This document shows, in pieces, positions 19,601 to 32,600 of a DNA stretch of 64,000 nt. This stretch comes from Tubiluchus corallicola. Taxonomy: Eukaryota > Priapulida > Priapulimorpha > Priapulimorphida > Tubiluchidae. A program made the position numbers and the translations under genes. The stretch lies in NCBI GenBank assembly GCA_030141605.1, contig JAQGDQ010000513.1, positions 1 to 64,000 of the forward strand, given 5' to 3'. A model generated the notes under the pieces. The model was not told the DNA's origin and ran no database searches. It saw only the letters and a program-made list of their open reading frames with translations. Each line of letters opens with the position of its first letter. The first letter of the stretch is position 1.

Positions 19601-22600
19601 ATACATCAGTGTAACCACGCGTATATATATCTCTATGTATAAAAATATAGAATCAATTGTGCGGAGTTATTTGAGTCAATCGCAGACAGTTTTTATATAC
19701 TTTTGTTAGGAGCGGCCAGTACTTACGCATTTTTGAGACAATTAGGTATCATGTTCCTTGGTGGTTGGGTATTTTAAAATATGCATGAAACAAGGTAATT
19801 GATATTTTAAGTCCACTTAGAGGCTCCCTACGGTCACAGAATTGCAATTTGTTGCTGGCTCCAAGGAGGCTTCACCTTGGACCCCTTGAACCCCCATGGA
19901 GGCTACGCAGCCCCCAAACCCCAGGCCTGTTTCAGAGTTTTTTGCAATTTGTCATCCTCATCCCTACTTGAAACCACCTATCTTTCTTATTAATACGTAC
20001 CTAGCTAGCGGTTTCTCTTTCATTAAGGTTTAATCCTAGGCAGCCAATAAATAATAAACACTACCGCGTCAAAGATAAGCACTACATGAGGCGAGCTTGG
20101 AAATATTATCATACCAGAGCACCGTATCACTTATTAGGTAGTCTGGTTGCTATAGGAACAGGCTGCAGGTAGAATTCCTTCACACAAACTTTGTTCACAG
20201 GTCTCCCTTGATAGAAATGGCTAATAGTATAGTAGTCAGTCGGGAAGCAAAAGCTTGTATAATAATTGCACTGTTTACGCAACTAATACACTTTTAAAAC
20301 AGAATAACACAGAAGTGCCATTTTAATGCTTCAAATTAAGTAAAAAAAACTTGTTGATAAATGGAAATTGGCTTTCAGCAAAGTAAAAAAACGTTGTTAA
20401 AATGAGACGTGCGTCGTTAAGTGAAACAAGATGTCAAAGGTTCAGCGTCACTAACAGGGGCATTGGTTATGGTCTTACGGTCAATGCGAATGCAGATATA
20501 ATCAATCCCAGTTAAGCGAGCTTTCATGCTATCCTCTCACTTCATTGTTAATTTTACTTGGAAAACTGCTGAAGCAAAGCCATTGTTCTGACGTCACCCA
20601 TTATACTCTGCTTATAACCTTATAAACTAAACTATAACTTTAATTTAGTAAAAGCTGCTGCTGGCTTTGCGTTGTAAATGAGGACTATGTAGGATGTTCG
20701 CGCATTATTGATTATAAGTGTATTTATGCACAAAACTTTTTGCGGGGCATTTGGTAGCTGAACTAAATGTAACACAACACTTGATGAACTACCATTGCGA
20801 TTACCACTTGAGCCAGAATAAGCAAGAATTTACCTTATTATAAAATGTTAGCCAACTGCTATCAAACTGCCCCTCTTTCTTATTTATTGAACTGCGATGG
20901 ATATGAAGCCTTTGCTGATCGTCGACGCTTGTCATGACTACCGCAGTCTCCTTTATTCTTCCTTTGTAAATAGATCCAGTCTTGATTTTTGCAACATTTG
21001 AATAGAAGCCGACGAGCAACATTGCCTATTGGAATTAACAGAAAAATCAACAATGGTCCATCAATGGTATTACGTGTGATTACAATACTGTATTACTTTA
21101 AATGACAACCTGAAGTGAATCAGCACAGCAAATAAGAACTTTACAATCAGGTCACAACACCTTCTTTATAAACGATCACGACAACAAGTAAAAAGATAAA
21201 AAACTTTTACAGTCAACCTCGGATATAACGGACACCTTGGGACAGGAAAAAACCATCCCTTATATCCTATGTCGCTTATAGCCAAAGTTGAGTCATACTG
21301 AGGGCGTATCTAGTACTTTTCCGTACCTTTCTGCACTTTTACCCATATTTTTATGGATTATTGCTACACATTCAGTGCAAACGGTGTGTAGGAAGCTCCT
21401 TCAGTGATTCGGTTATAAGGGACGATTAAAGTACTCGGATATAATGGATGTTCGGTTATAAGGGACGATATCTTCAGACCCCGCGTAATAGAAACCCAGG
21501 TAAATTACCTCGCATATAAGGGACCCTATTATCAAAGCGAAATTGATCGATTTTTAACCTCAATTTTTCGTAAACTCGACCTCCTAAACCCGAACAGCTC
21601 AGTTTCAGCAGTCACACACATCTCGTATCACTGATGAAGCTTCCTACATACCGTTTGCACTGAATGTGTAGCAATAATCCAAAATATGGGTAAAAGTGCA
21701 GAAAAGTACATGTCTATATACACCCTCGCTCTGACTCAACTTCGGCTATAAGGGACATCAGATATAAGGGACGGTTTTTTGCAGTCACAAGGTGTCCCTT
21801 GTATCCGAGGTTGACAGTTACTAGCATTGTTACTAAAGCTTTACCTTCACTAGTTCATGCTTATGAGAATATTGATTATTCATATGTAAAGGATCAAGAC
21901 TTGATTCCACGTCTTCAGTCAAGTATGCATCGTACAAATGCTCAGAATATAGTTCACGTAAGCCTAGAAAATACGTTTTGCTTACCAAAGGTATGAAACA
22001 GGCCCATATCTTAACTGTTTTCTACTAAAGAAATAGTTAATTAGTTGTATATTCATCCACAGTACCATCTTTATGATATAATCATACATACATCATTAAT
22101 AAATTTACATTAAGGTACGATTCCATGTATGTGTAATGCATGATCCGTATTTAAACATGTAGAAGTGTTCCCATGTGTGCGTAATGCGCGATGTGTGATC
22201 CATATTCATTTGAACGCTGTCATCCGAATACGCATCACGCAGCAATACACAGACAGGAAACCGCCGTTGCCTAGGTGATTATAGCGAGTTTTCAAGTTTC
22301 CGGTGATCATTTTTGCCGTTTAGCTGTCTGAAAATTCTAGTTAGGTGAGTTTTGATCACTTTAACACCTATAAACAATAATATTTTTCCTGTTTTGAGAG
22401 ATGGAAGAAGCATGTAGTTATGTGTTGTGCATCTAACTGCAATGTTTTCACTAAATGATGATACTAGCCGTATTGTTCTCTCCCCTGCAAAATATTGTGC
22501 ACCAAAACCTACCTGTGCTTTACTTTCCGTCTAATAGTACAATAATAAGCTGATGCTGCAGCTGTAATTATTACACTTAAATTTCGACAGAGACGTGGTT

Positions 22601-23550
22601 TCCAAAAATTATTGCTTGCAATTTTCATGAATAGCAACCAAAAATGGTGGAAAGAGTGTCGTATTTTTTAATACGTGTAGCGTTTACGCACACATGGAAA
22701 CAGTCAATACGCATCACGGATCACAGATAGATCATGCACTACTCATTACGTGCATGTGTAAACAGTCAACACGCATCACGGATCACAGATAGATCATGCA
22801 CTACTCATTACGTGCATGTGTAAACAGTCAATACGCTTCACACATTACGGATCACAGATTACGCACTACATATTACGTGCACGTGTAAACAGTCAATACG
22901 CATCATGCACTATGGATCACAGATCACAAGATCACACATTACTCACTGCGTGTATGTGAAGCTGTAGCATTACAAACTGAATTTTTGTTTCCAATAACTA
23001 CTGAAAAAGTATTCAGAGCTCACCGCGTAGAAATTCCATGTTAAACTTATTGACTAGATTGGCTTGATTAAATCTCTTTTCTGCCTCCCAGCCTTGACGT
23101 TTTGCATTCAGCCACGTGTGAAACAAGTTGACAAATGTGAGATGATCACTCTGACTTTCCATTGCAAATCGCTGTCTGATCTGACAAAGCATGAAATAAA
23201 TAAGGCAATAAATAAATAAATAAGGTAAAACACATACTTTGTGGCTTTAGAATACATTTTTAGATTTATTATTTACAATGTCAATGTGTATACATGTACA
23301 TACAGAACAATGGTATACAGAATAAGGTACAAAGTTTGTGAATCATCAGCATATGAGGACGCATCAAGTCAACAGTATAAGAAAATTTATTTAGTGTCAA
23401 AGGTATAGGCTAAGAATATTACTCTCTCTTGCCACCCACAATTAAATATTAAAATCATTAAAAATAAAAGTCAGTGCATTTAAAAAATTTGCTGTCACTT
23501 AAAATATTTTTATTACAACTGACAGTGAGGTTTTTATCTGTTTAATATGC

Positions 23551-23601
<51 letters not shown>

Positions 23602-26600
23602 TGTATGTATATGTATATATATGTATATTATTATATATATATTATACATAATACTGCCCTTGAGGCAGAGAAAACCATCTCTGCATCCAATAAGTATCAA
23701 ATACCATACTAGAGGGCAAATCTTGGCAGACAGCAAATCAATAAACGCTTTTAAGAAAAAATCTTTACGAAATCTTTAATAGTTCAACTGTATTAAGACT
23801 TCAATAAGACACAACACCTGGATCATGATTCGTAACAGTCACATCGAAAGTTTCTTATTATACACACTAAAATGCATTTAAATTGCAATATGGTCATGAT
23901 TTTATTTTATTTTCATTAGCTTTTTTCAGAAAAGAAATCCCTTGATTAGCAAAACTTGTAAAAAATTATGAATTATATTAATGCATAGATGAAACCTATT
24001 GTAGTTTCATTATTTTGTTCCCTAAAGTGAAATACACTCGTATCTCGGTTCGTCATAAAGCGGGGAGACGTCGGTGCGTATTGACCAATACTAAGCTAAT
24101 ACAGTAGGCACTGTGTATTAGACTCACGGTAATGTAGGATCAATCGCCTAACTGTCTGAAAAACATCTAGTATGGGCCACTCCGGACATACAAGCTTCAC
24201 ACGTGTCGTTACACGCCGCTTGGTTGCACCAATGTAATGATGTAAACAAAGTGGCATCCCACCAACTAGCGGTCAACTCGCGAAAAAACGAACTGTGTCC
24301 GTAGTATGCGGTACCTTCGACGGTCCAGATTTTGTCCGACTTTTCGTATATCCTTAAAAGTGAGGTCTGGCAAACCGAGAGATGAGTGTAAATAAACTAA
24401 AATGAAACAAAACAAAGCAGCTTACTTCTTTGATGAGGCTTCCGTTTTCAAGTGTTTGGTGGAATAATTCTTTTGCCTGTGTTAAGACAGAAGCCACAAT
24501 CAGCAGCGGATCACAACACCTGAAATGCAACAAACAAACAAAAATCAAAAATTTGTTATTTATGTGACTAAAATTTATCTCAAACACTTGTTGGCATCCT
24601 TCTGTCTCAGAAGACAATGGAGTGTGTGCCAAGAGAGTCAGTTATTGATCACATTGATGGAGCTGCAGCGTCGACTGTGGCTGAGCAGTGCGATCCTTAA
24701 ATGTCTGCAGGGCGCACGACTGGGCAAGGTATGGAGATTCTGAGTTGCCCAGACAACAGGAACCCCCTCTCTTCCTCCCTGGTGTATTCCAAAGGATAGC
24801 AGAGCGATAAGTTTGGCACCAAGATGGCTGCAGGAGCTGCCGGAGTCAGCGAGCATGCTGCACTGGTCCGCCTTCAGGGCTCCACTCCTGATTTGGAAGG
24901 TTTACTCTACACATGGTCGTTGAGTCACTTGACCTCCTCCGCCCTCTAGCAGTTGGCTGCTTGTGCAGCTCCTCCGCCTAGTGTCGAGATACTTTGTGGG
25001 CATCCCGCAAGCCTACAGCACCTGGCATTCCTAGGCGGTCACCCATCCAAGTACTAACCCGGCTCTACGTTGCTTAACGTCGGTGATTAGACGAGAACCA
25101 GTGTTTTCAACGTGATTTGGCCATAGTCTATCTCAAACACTACTGATTCGTAAAACACCCGTGAGATATTACGCAAGTGCAAAGACAAGCATCAAGTACC
25201 TGTAGTATTTTGCAGACGTAATAAAGAAATTGTGATATCTGTATAAAATGCAACAGAATAGTGCAGAAACTTTATTTATCACTGAACAAACAAACGGCGC
25301 AATTGCAATGTATTTCATCGATAGTTTAGTATAAGGCAGAACTAATAAGACAGTTTTATGCTGATAGAATACAACATTCTGACGACGATTTTTCTAATGA
25401 AAATGCAAACAATGTGATTGCCTAGGGTCTATTACTAGTACAGCAGCATTCGCAAGTTTGTAATTTAACGCTTATTTCTAGCTACCTTGTGAGGGTATGA
25501 TGATGATGACGATGACGGCAGCGGTGGCGAGGACGACAATGCAAGGCCGCATCGAAACGTAAGCAACAAAGAGGTGCCATGATGTTATCAATAACAGCTT
25601 TTGCTTTGGTTGCATTATGGAGTGTTCCCAAAAACAAATCCGCTTAAGAAAATATTCTAAAAAACAATGCCAACTGTGGGGAACAATGCACTTCTGACAA
25701 AATCTAAAAATCTAAATCTAAATAATCAGTTATGTAACATCCACAGGCAGGATATGAAATAAATTATTGGCAGAAGCCCAGGCACATTCCTTTTCTCAAA
25801 AAAGTATATATTTCTGGGAAAAAACAACAAAAAAAGCCAGAAACAGATTTTTGCACTTTAATTTTCTAAAGTGACTCAATTTCAAAAATAAACCATCATT
25901 ACAGGTTTGATGTGTGAATGTTTAGTGCACACACACACACACACACACACCACACACAAACACACACACGGGGGTTTATTAACAAACAGGCTAACTAGAG
26001 TATAGCCTAGGGTGCCAAAGTTTGAGAGGCGTCTTATTTTAGAAAAAATTCTTATTCTCCTCAGAAAATGTGTATACTTTCATATTCATGTAAATGGTGC
26101 ATTTTGTAACACACAACAGGCAGTTATACATAAGTCTTTATATAAGTACCACACAACGAACAGGTGCAAGGTATTACACAGAAGCACTTGCGCTGCCTAC
26201 TTGAATATAAGTGCTATGCAAATACATGTAACTAATAATGACAACATAGAAACTGGGTTACTAGTGTTTCTAATACACCACAAATAATTGCTTAATCTGC
26301 TCATTACATAAAAACCATAAATTCACAATAGAGATGAGCGGGACAGAAATTATACACAATTCAAAGATAAATAGCATTATTGTTCTAACACCACAAAAAC
26401 CCACATACCTAAACAAAGTGGCATAAACCAACATTTTTGAAAGGCGCGGATGGGAAGTGAAATGAGCTAATCTTCGTCCAAGTATCGTGAGATTTTCCTC
26501 CTCGTCCATTATTCCCAGACTCTGAAGAACTTCTACAGCGCTTTCAACTACGAAAAAAAGAAAGAAAGACAACCTTGTAAACTGGACTCTACCAAGTCCA

Positions 26601-29600
26601 GAATTGTGTGCTTGCAAACCAAAACTGTCCATAAGTCGGCATAGCTAAAACTACGTTATGGTGCTTCAAAGTGGTCAATTGTCAATTTTCTGTTTTTTCA
26701 TAAAAAACAAATGCTGAATATATTGGACTTTTGTATTCTAGCCTCAAATTATCAAGAAAATATTCAAAAAACACTAAACATCTAATTTTTTAACCCCGTA
26801 TCTACTTTTCTGGCTAGAGACTAATACTGCAGATGTAAAAAAACTCGTATTTTCAAACTCCAATAGTAGCTAGTAGAAGCAGTCATTTTGCTTTGGATTT
26901 TTTCTCTTACCAAGACCAGACGTCCATCAGTAAGAGCCGTCTACTGGGTTTAAACACAACTTCAATATACTCTTGCAAAGTCCGTAACAACCAACATTTG
27001 TACAGTTGCTAAGTGTTTAGTAGAAACGTGACAAAAACAATGACTGACTTTAACAGTGGTTTTCTCAAGGTTATGTTTTTCAGTGTGTACCAGCTCTTCA
27101 ACTTCAATGTGGATTATCTCAGCTTAGAAATAACATAACAGCAATGAGCTTGATATTAAAATGATCCTCATGAAATGGAGTTTCAGGATACATGAATAAC
27201 TAGAAAAGCTTAATTGCCAACGTATGGACTAAATTTGGCTAATTATCAAAACAGTTGATCTTTTTTATTGCTAATTATCAAAACAATTGATCTTTTTTAT
27301 GGCTAATTATCAAAACAATTGATCTTTTTTATGGCTACTAACATTTTATATATTATCTGCCACCATGTATAATGTGTCTGCAGTATTAAAAACTACGCAA
27401 GAAAAGAGACATCATTATTTCGCCTACTTGCTTGCTTGTCCGGTGGTTCCAGTGACAACGCCAAAAACTCATTTGCTGTCTTGTCATTAGAGTACAACTT
27501 GGCTTCCAAAACGAGTTGTTCAAGAGGCACACGGTGCATCTCAGGTAACAAATAAGGGCTCATCTGCCTTACCGTATCCGCATCAAATAAATGAAAGCAC
27601 TCTCCCGACCGGACACGCCCTGCGCGACCACGCCTCTGCCTTATGCTGGCTTGCGATGCCCAAACAGTATCAAGGCAGCTTATCTACAAGTAAATACAGG
27701 ATGTCTCAAAAAGTCACTCGCTAATCTGATTTTTGCTACTAATCGATACTAATGCGCCTTTTCACAGTTCCAGCGATTGATGATGATCATGAAAAGGTCA
27801 AAGGTTAACTACAGCAGACAACGAGTTTGTGTACACTTGACAATGCCTCGCAGCCCATGTTGTTGTAACAGTAACAATTTTAACAGCTAGCTAGAACCTT
27901 ACCTAGTTCATTTTTTCTCGTTCTCAAACAAGATTCTGCTAGTAAATCACTCTACGCACAGACTAATGTATAATTAAGTAAAGTCCACGTAAAACAATTG
28001 AAGTTGTTGAACTGAAGGGGAAAATGCTTTTCTTTACCCACACGTCACGTGACGGTTGTAGTTAAGATGCAGTACTGTAGTACACTTAACCTTTGACCTA
28101 CAGCAACTGTGCATGCGCATAGCGAAACTGTGAGAAGGCTTATTGGAACAAGGCCACATCTAAATTTTACAAGTGCACTCTTGATAGTGTTTGACGCGAT
28201 ACAGGTTACATATTTTTCTAATCTACTTTCATAAGTCACTCACAAATCTGATTGTTCAATAGCAATATCAATCGACTAATGACGTTCATTTTGCTTGCTT
28301 GATTATAGAGTTGGTTCCATAGTGGGTATTTGTCCTAACTTGTTTTAGATTGCTTGTTCTGGAATTAAAGATAGGATTTTGAAAAAAGCTAAATCTGTTA
28401 TTCTGGAATGGTTTGCTGATGTTGTTAATGTATTTAAATATAAACAGACCTGCACATTAGACCTGAATTTTACACCTGACACGCTGTCTAATGTCGATTT
28501 GCCCTAGACCTTTGTTTGCACTAGACCTATGAATCCAAGTTTGATGCCTCCAAAATTCTCATGAATCACAGACTCAGCAACCAAAATTGATATGCTGTTT
28601 GTAATTGCTATTTTAGCAGATTTTTACAAATAACGAGGATTCATTAAACACCTTCCACTGTTATTTACGTGTTTGCACAGCAAAATCGTCCATAAGTCGG
28701 CAATTACGCTTTTCTAGTTATTCACACATCGTGAATCTCCATTTCATGAGGATCATTTTGATACCAAGTTCATCATTCTATGTTATTTTTAAGCTGAGAT
28801 AATCTACGTTGAAATTGAGGTGCAGGCTGCGCACTGATAAACTTAACCTTGAGAAAACCACTGTTAAAGTTAGCCATTGCATTTTGTCGCATTTCTACAA
28901 AACACTTAGCAACCGCACAAATGTTGGTTGCTAAGCACTTTGCAAGAACACACTGGCGTTATGTTTAAATCCAATAGATGGCTCTTTCTGACGAAACTCT
29001 GGGCTTGGCAAAAGAAAAAAACCAGAAGCAAAATACCAGCTTCCACTAGCTAAACTGCATTTTGAATATAGCAGTTTTCTACAATTGCATTACTGGTTTC
29101 TAGAAAAGTGGGTAAGGAGTTAAAAAATTAATTTTTTAGTGTTTTTGAACACTTTCTTGATAATTTGATGCGAGAATATAAAAGTCAAATATATTTAGCA
29201 TTTGTTTTTATAAAATATGAAAAATTTACATTTGACCAAATTTTTGGTGCATTCTATTTTGAGGCATCATATGCCGACTTATGGACGGTTTTGGTTTGCA
29301 CGCACGCATATAATCAATCAACAATCTACAATACAAACTGTTCTCTCAAAATAACATCTCAACTCGTCCACAGTAAAGCCCAACAGTAAACTGCAAATGG
29401 TACATTAGAAGTTGACATTACTTTGAAGATAAAGCACTTTTCGCTTACCCCTTTTTTATGATTGTGAGTCTGAATTCTCTCTATGCCAGGATCAATAACA
29501 TAAACGATGTCGTTAATAGTCATGGCTGTTTCAGTTATATTTGTCGACAGGACAATCTTTCTGTTAGATTCTGGTAACCTGGATACAAATACACAAGAGA

Positions 29601-32600
29601 AACATGGCAAGCTGTATAGATTGTGCTAAAAGTATTCGTATCTATTAATTTCGGTGGTATAGGATAATAATAATAATAATAATAATAATAATTTTAATAA
29701 TAATAATAATAATAATAATAATCTTTATCTAAAGTCAGCTTTTGGGTCAACCATTAACATTAGCTCAAAGAGCTATTATCGCCAACTGTAAATAACAACC
29801 TACAACTACATAACAGAGACTATTATTACCCCACTTTTGCCGTAAATACCACGTGTCAGGCAGGGCAACAGCAGGTACCATTTTTAAAGTCTTTGGTATG
29901 ACCCGCTGGTTCGAACTCACGACGTCCCAGATGGAAAGCAGACGCATTACCACTAGACTAAACCGTCTGGTCGCATATATATATATATATACACAAGATT
30001 TGCGGCTACAGCGCCATTTTTGGCGATCTATATATCAAATAAAAGGTCTCGATCTAGTGTGGTCCCATTGAGTGTTTATTTTTTGAATTGGGACCACCAG
30101 GGGTAAACGGAGAGTGAAAAAATTTAAAATTTGTGTGTAATATTCAGATGCAATAACCCAGCCAAATATGCAAGTAACGCATTCATTGTTTCATTATTGT
30201 TTTTATCAATCATTTTAAAGCTTTGTATCCAAAGAGAGCCGTCAATTTATTCTGTATAAGGCACAATAACTGTATACTTTAGAGACTAATTTTAAATCGC
30301 AAAATTATAGCTACGTAGAATAGGGTTAACCTGTTAAGTTCCCGAGTTGGGCTTCATCTGCTACCTGAATCAACCGTGTACGACGAGAAAGGTGAAGCCT
30401 GTATACCAGTACGGGCGTTGAATTGAAACGAGTAACAGGTCCGTGAAAGCGGTTACTTTTACTGGGTCCAAACGACAGTTTGGTCGTCACGTTAATGGTT
30501 ATAGCAGAAATGTTATGAGTATGACCGATGGTTGCTGTTGCCATAAGAATTGACTTTAACAAGTTGTGGAAGCACAAAGAAACCATATGGACTAATATGA
30601 AAATAATAGTCATTGCTGGGTTTCGAGATGCGGAGGCGACCACAAAGCAGTGAGGTTGTGACTAACAATCTGACTCGGATTCTCCGTTCATCCCATCTGG
30701 CCGAGACGCTAGCCGAATACGGAACTCCTGTGGAGACACACGGAGCGGGCGTGCGCTTTGGAAAAGTGGATAGCTCAATGGACACTCTTATCTACATGCT
30801 GACAACCTGCAAATGTGTTGCAGTTGAAGCAAGAAAGAGCCAGGAAAGCTGGTAGCGTAAGTGGGTAGGAACTAACCCTTTTATTTCAGTATTGTAGTTA
30901 TTTGGTACTTGTTAAACATAATTGCTCTAAGAAATGTGTTGTTGTACCTCAATAAACATGTTTTTTCATTAGCTTAAACAAGTGATAAAGATGATTTTAA
31001 AACAAATGCTAGGCTATAAAAAACATCAGTGAAAGATTCTTGAGAGTTTAACAGTAAAGCAACGATTGAAGGAATTTGAAATGCAATGATATCCAAAAGA
31101 ACCAATCCCCGTCTAGGCATGGCCCCGTAGAGATACCTAGACCATTTCTCCATTTTCTGACACGTTATTTTAGGCTAATACATTCTAACGTTAGGTCTTG
31201 CTCAGGCATGGCCGTAAATATATTTTTAAAATTTCCCCAGAGACTACCTCTCTCCCTGTGTTCAGTGTGTAAACACCCCCTTCGCATGACAGGGAGGGCC
31301 ATGGTTTCTACAACGTGCGTTTTTCCGGACCCAGCTCCCGATTTTTTGGCCAAAAAGCCTGTAGAAAAAACGTTCTAGCGGTGCCTGGTGGGAATCACTG
31401 AAGGAGATACATAGCTCTTTAGAAACAGGAGGAAGACGGCTACATGATAAACATGGGTCACAGTTTAGAATGCCTCCACTGAAATTATTGGCGACGGGTT
31501 GATTACAGGTTCCAATTTCGGCAATTCTCGCTTAGAAACTACTGTGATGTTTTCATTATTTTGACGTCATTCCATTACACTCTGCCTGTAATTTTGCTTC
31601 AGTAAAAGCTACTGCTGGCTTTGCGTTGGGTAAACAAACGAACACTAGGTAGAATGTTCACGCATTGTTGATTATAAGCGGATTCATATGCAAAATGTCC
31701 GGGACCCAGCTCGCGATTTTTTCGAAATTTTGATAAAACAGCATGTGGAAAAAACGTTCTAGCGGCGCCTGGTCGAACTCTCGCAAGGAGATATATAGCT
31801 CTTTAGAAAGAGGAAGAACAGGGCTACATAATGATGTGGGCTATATTTTAGGACACGTCCACCAAAAGGAGTACCGACAAGTTAATTACATGTTCTATTT
31901 TTGGCACAATTTCCGCTCGGAAAACTGCTGACGCAAAGCCATTGTTCTGACGTCATCCATTATACTCTGTCTATAACCTTATAAATTTAATTCAGTAAAA
32001 GCTGCTGCTGGCTTTGCGTTATAAAAGAGGACTAGGTATAATGTTCGCGCATTGTTGATTATAAGTGTATTTATGCGCAAATTTTTTTGCGGGGCCTTTG
32101 CTAGTTTTGTTATAATTGCAGAAGTAGACACTAAAGAGCTCTGCTGAAAAGTCTCGTGTCTTTCAGATTAGTTATGACTGCATATATGCTGCACTTTTCT
32201 GATAATCTGCTAGGCAGAAAGACAGATTTGTTATTATGTAATGGGAAATACCGTTTTCACTGTTTAATAAACTATACTTATACAAAGTGAACGAACACAA
32301 AATTTTTGATATTCACCTTGTGAAAATCTTATTCTGCTCTTCTTGCGCAATTCGTGAATGCACCGGAAAAATCGAGTATCGATCAGCGTCAGACAATTCT
32401 GCCTTCAACAAGTCTCTGACTAGAGAAATTTCTTGCCAACCAGGAAGAAAGACTAATATGCCTCCCTAAAAAGATACAGAAATCTATTACAGTAGGTGCT
32501 GCTTAATAGACTCACTTTGCGATGGAAATATTTTGACCCAATTAGTCAATTGATTCAATTAGAAGACGGATGTAGCCTATTACTACTGTAGTAGTATGAG

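Noticed and set aside
21799-21996. 65-codon + strand frame
   Set aside because: Shadow of DHX30 exon 18 on the opposite strand.
25010-25128. Functional 5S rRNA gene
   Set aside because: Substitutions in the 5S region, continuation into a SINE body and flanking target duplications show it is a SINE head.
31165-31353. P-loop ATPase fragment (SGAGSGKTH)
   Set aside because: Spacing is not GxxxxGK[ST], no other ATPase motif follows, and the area belongs to a dispersed repeat.
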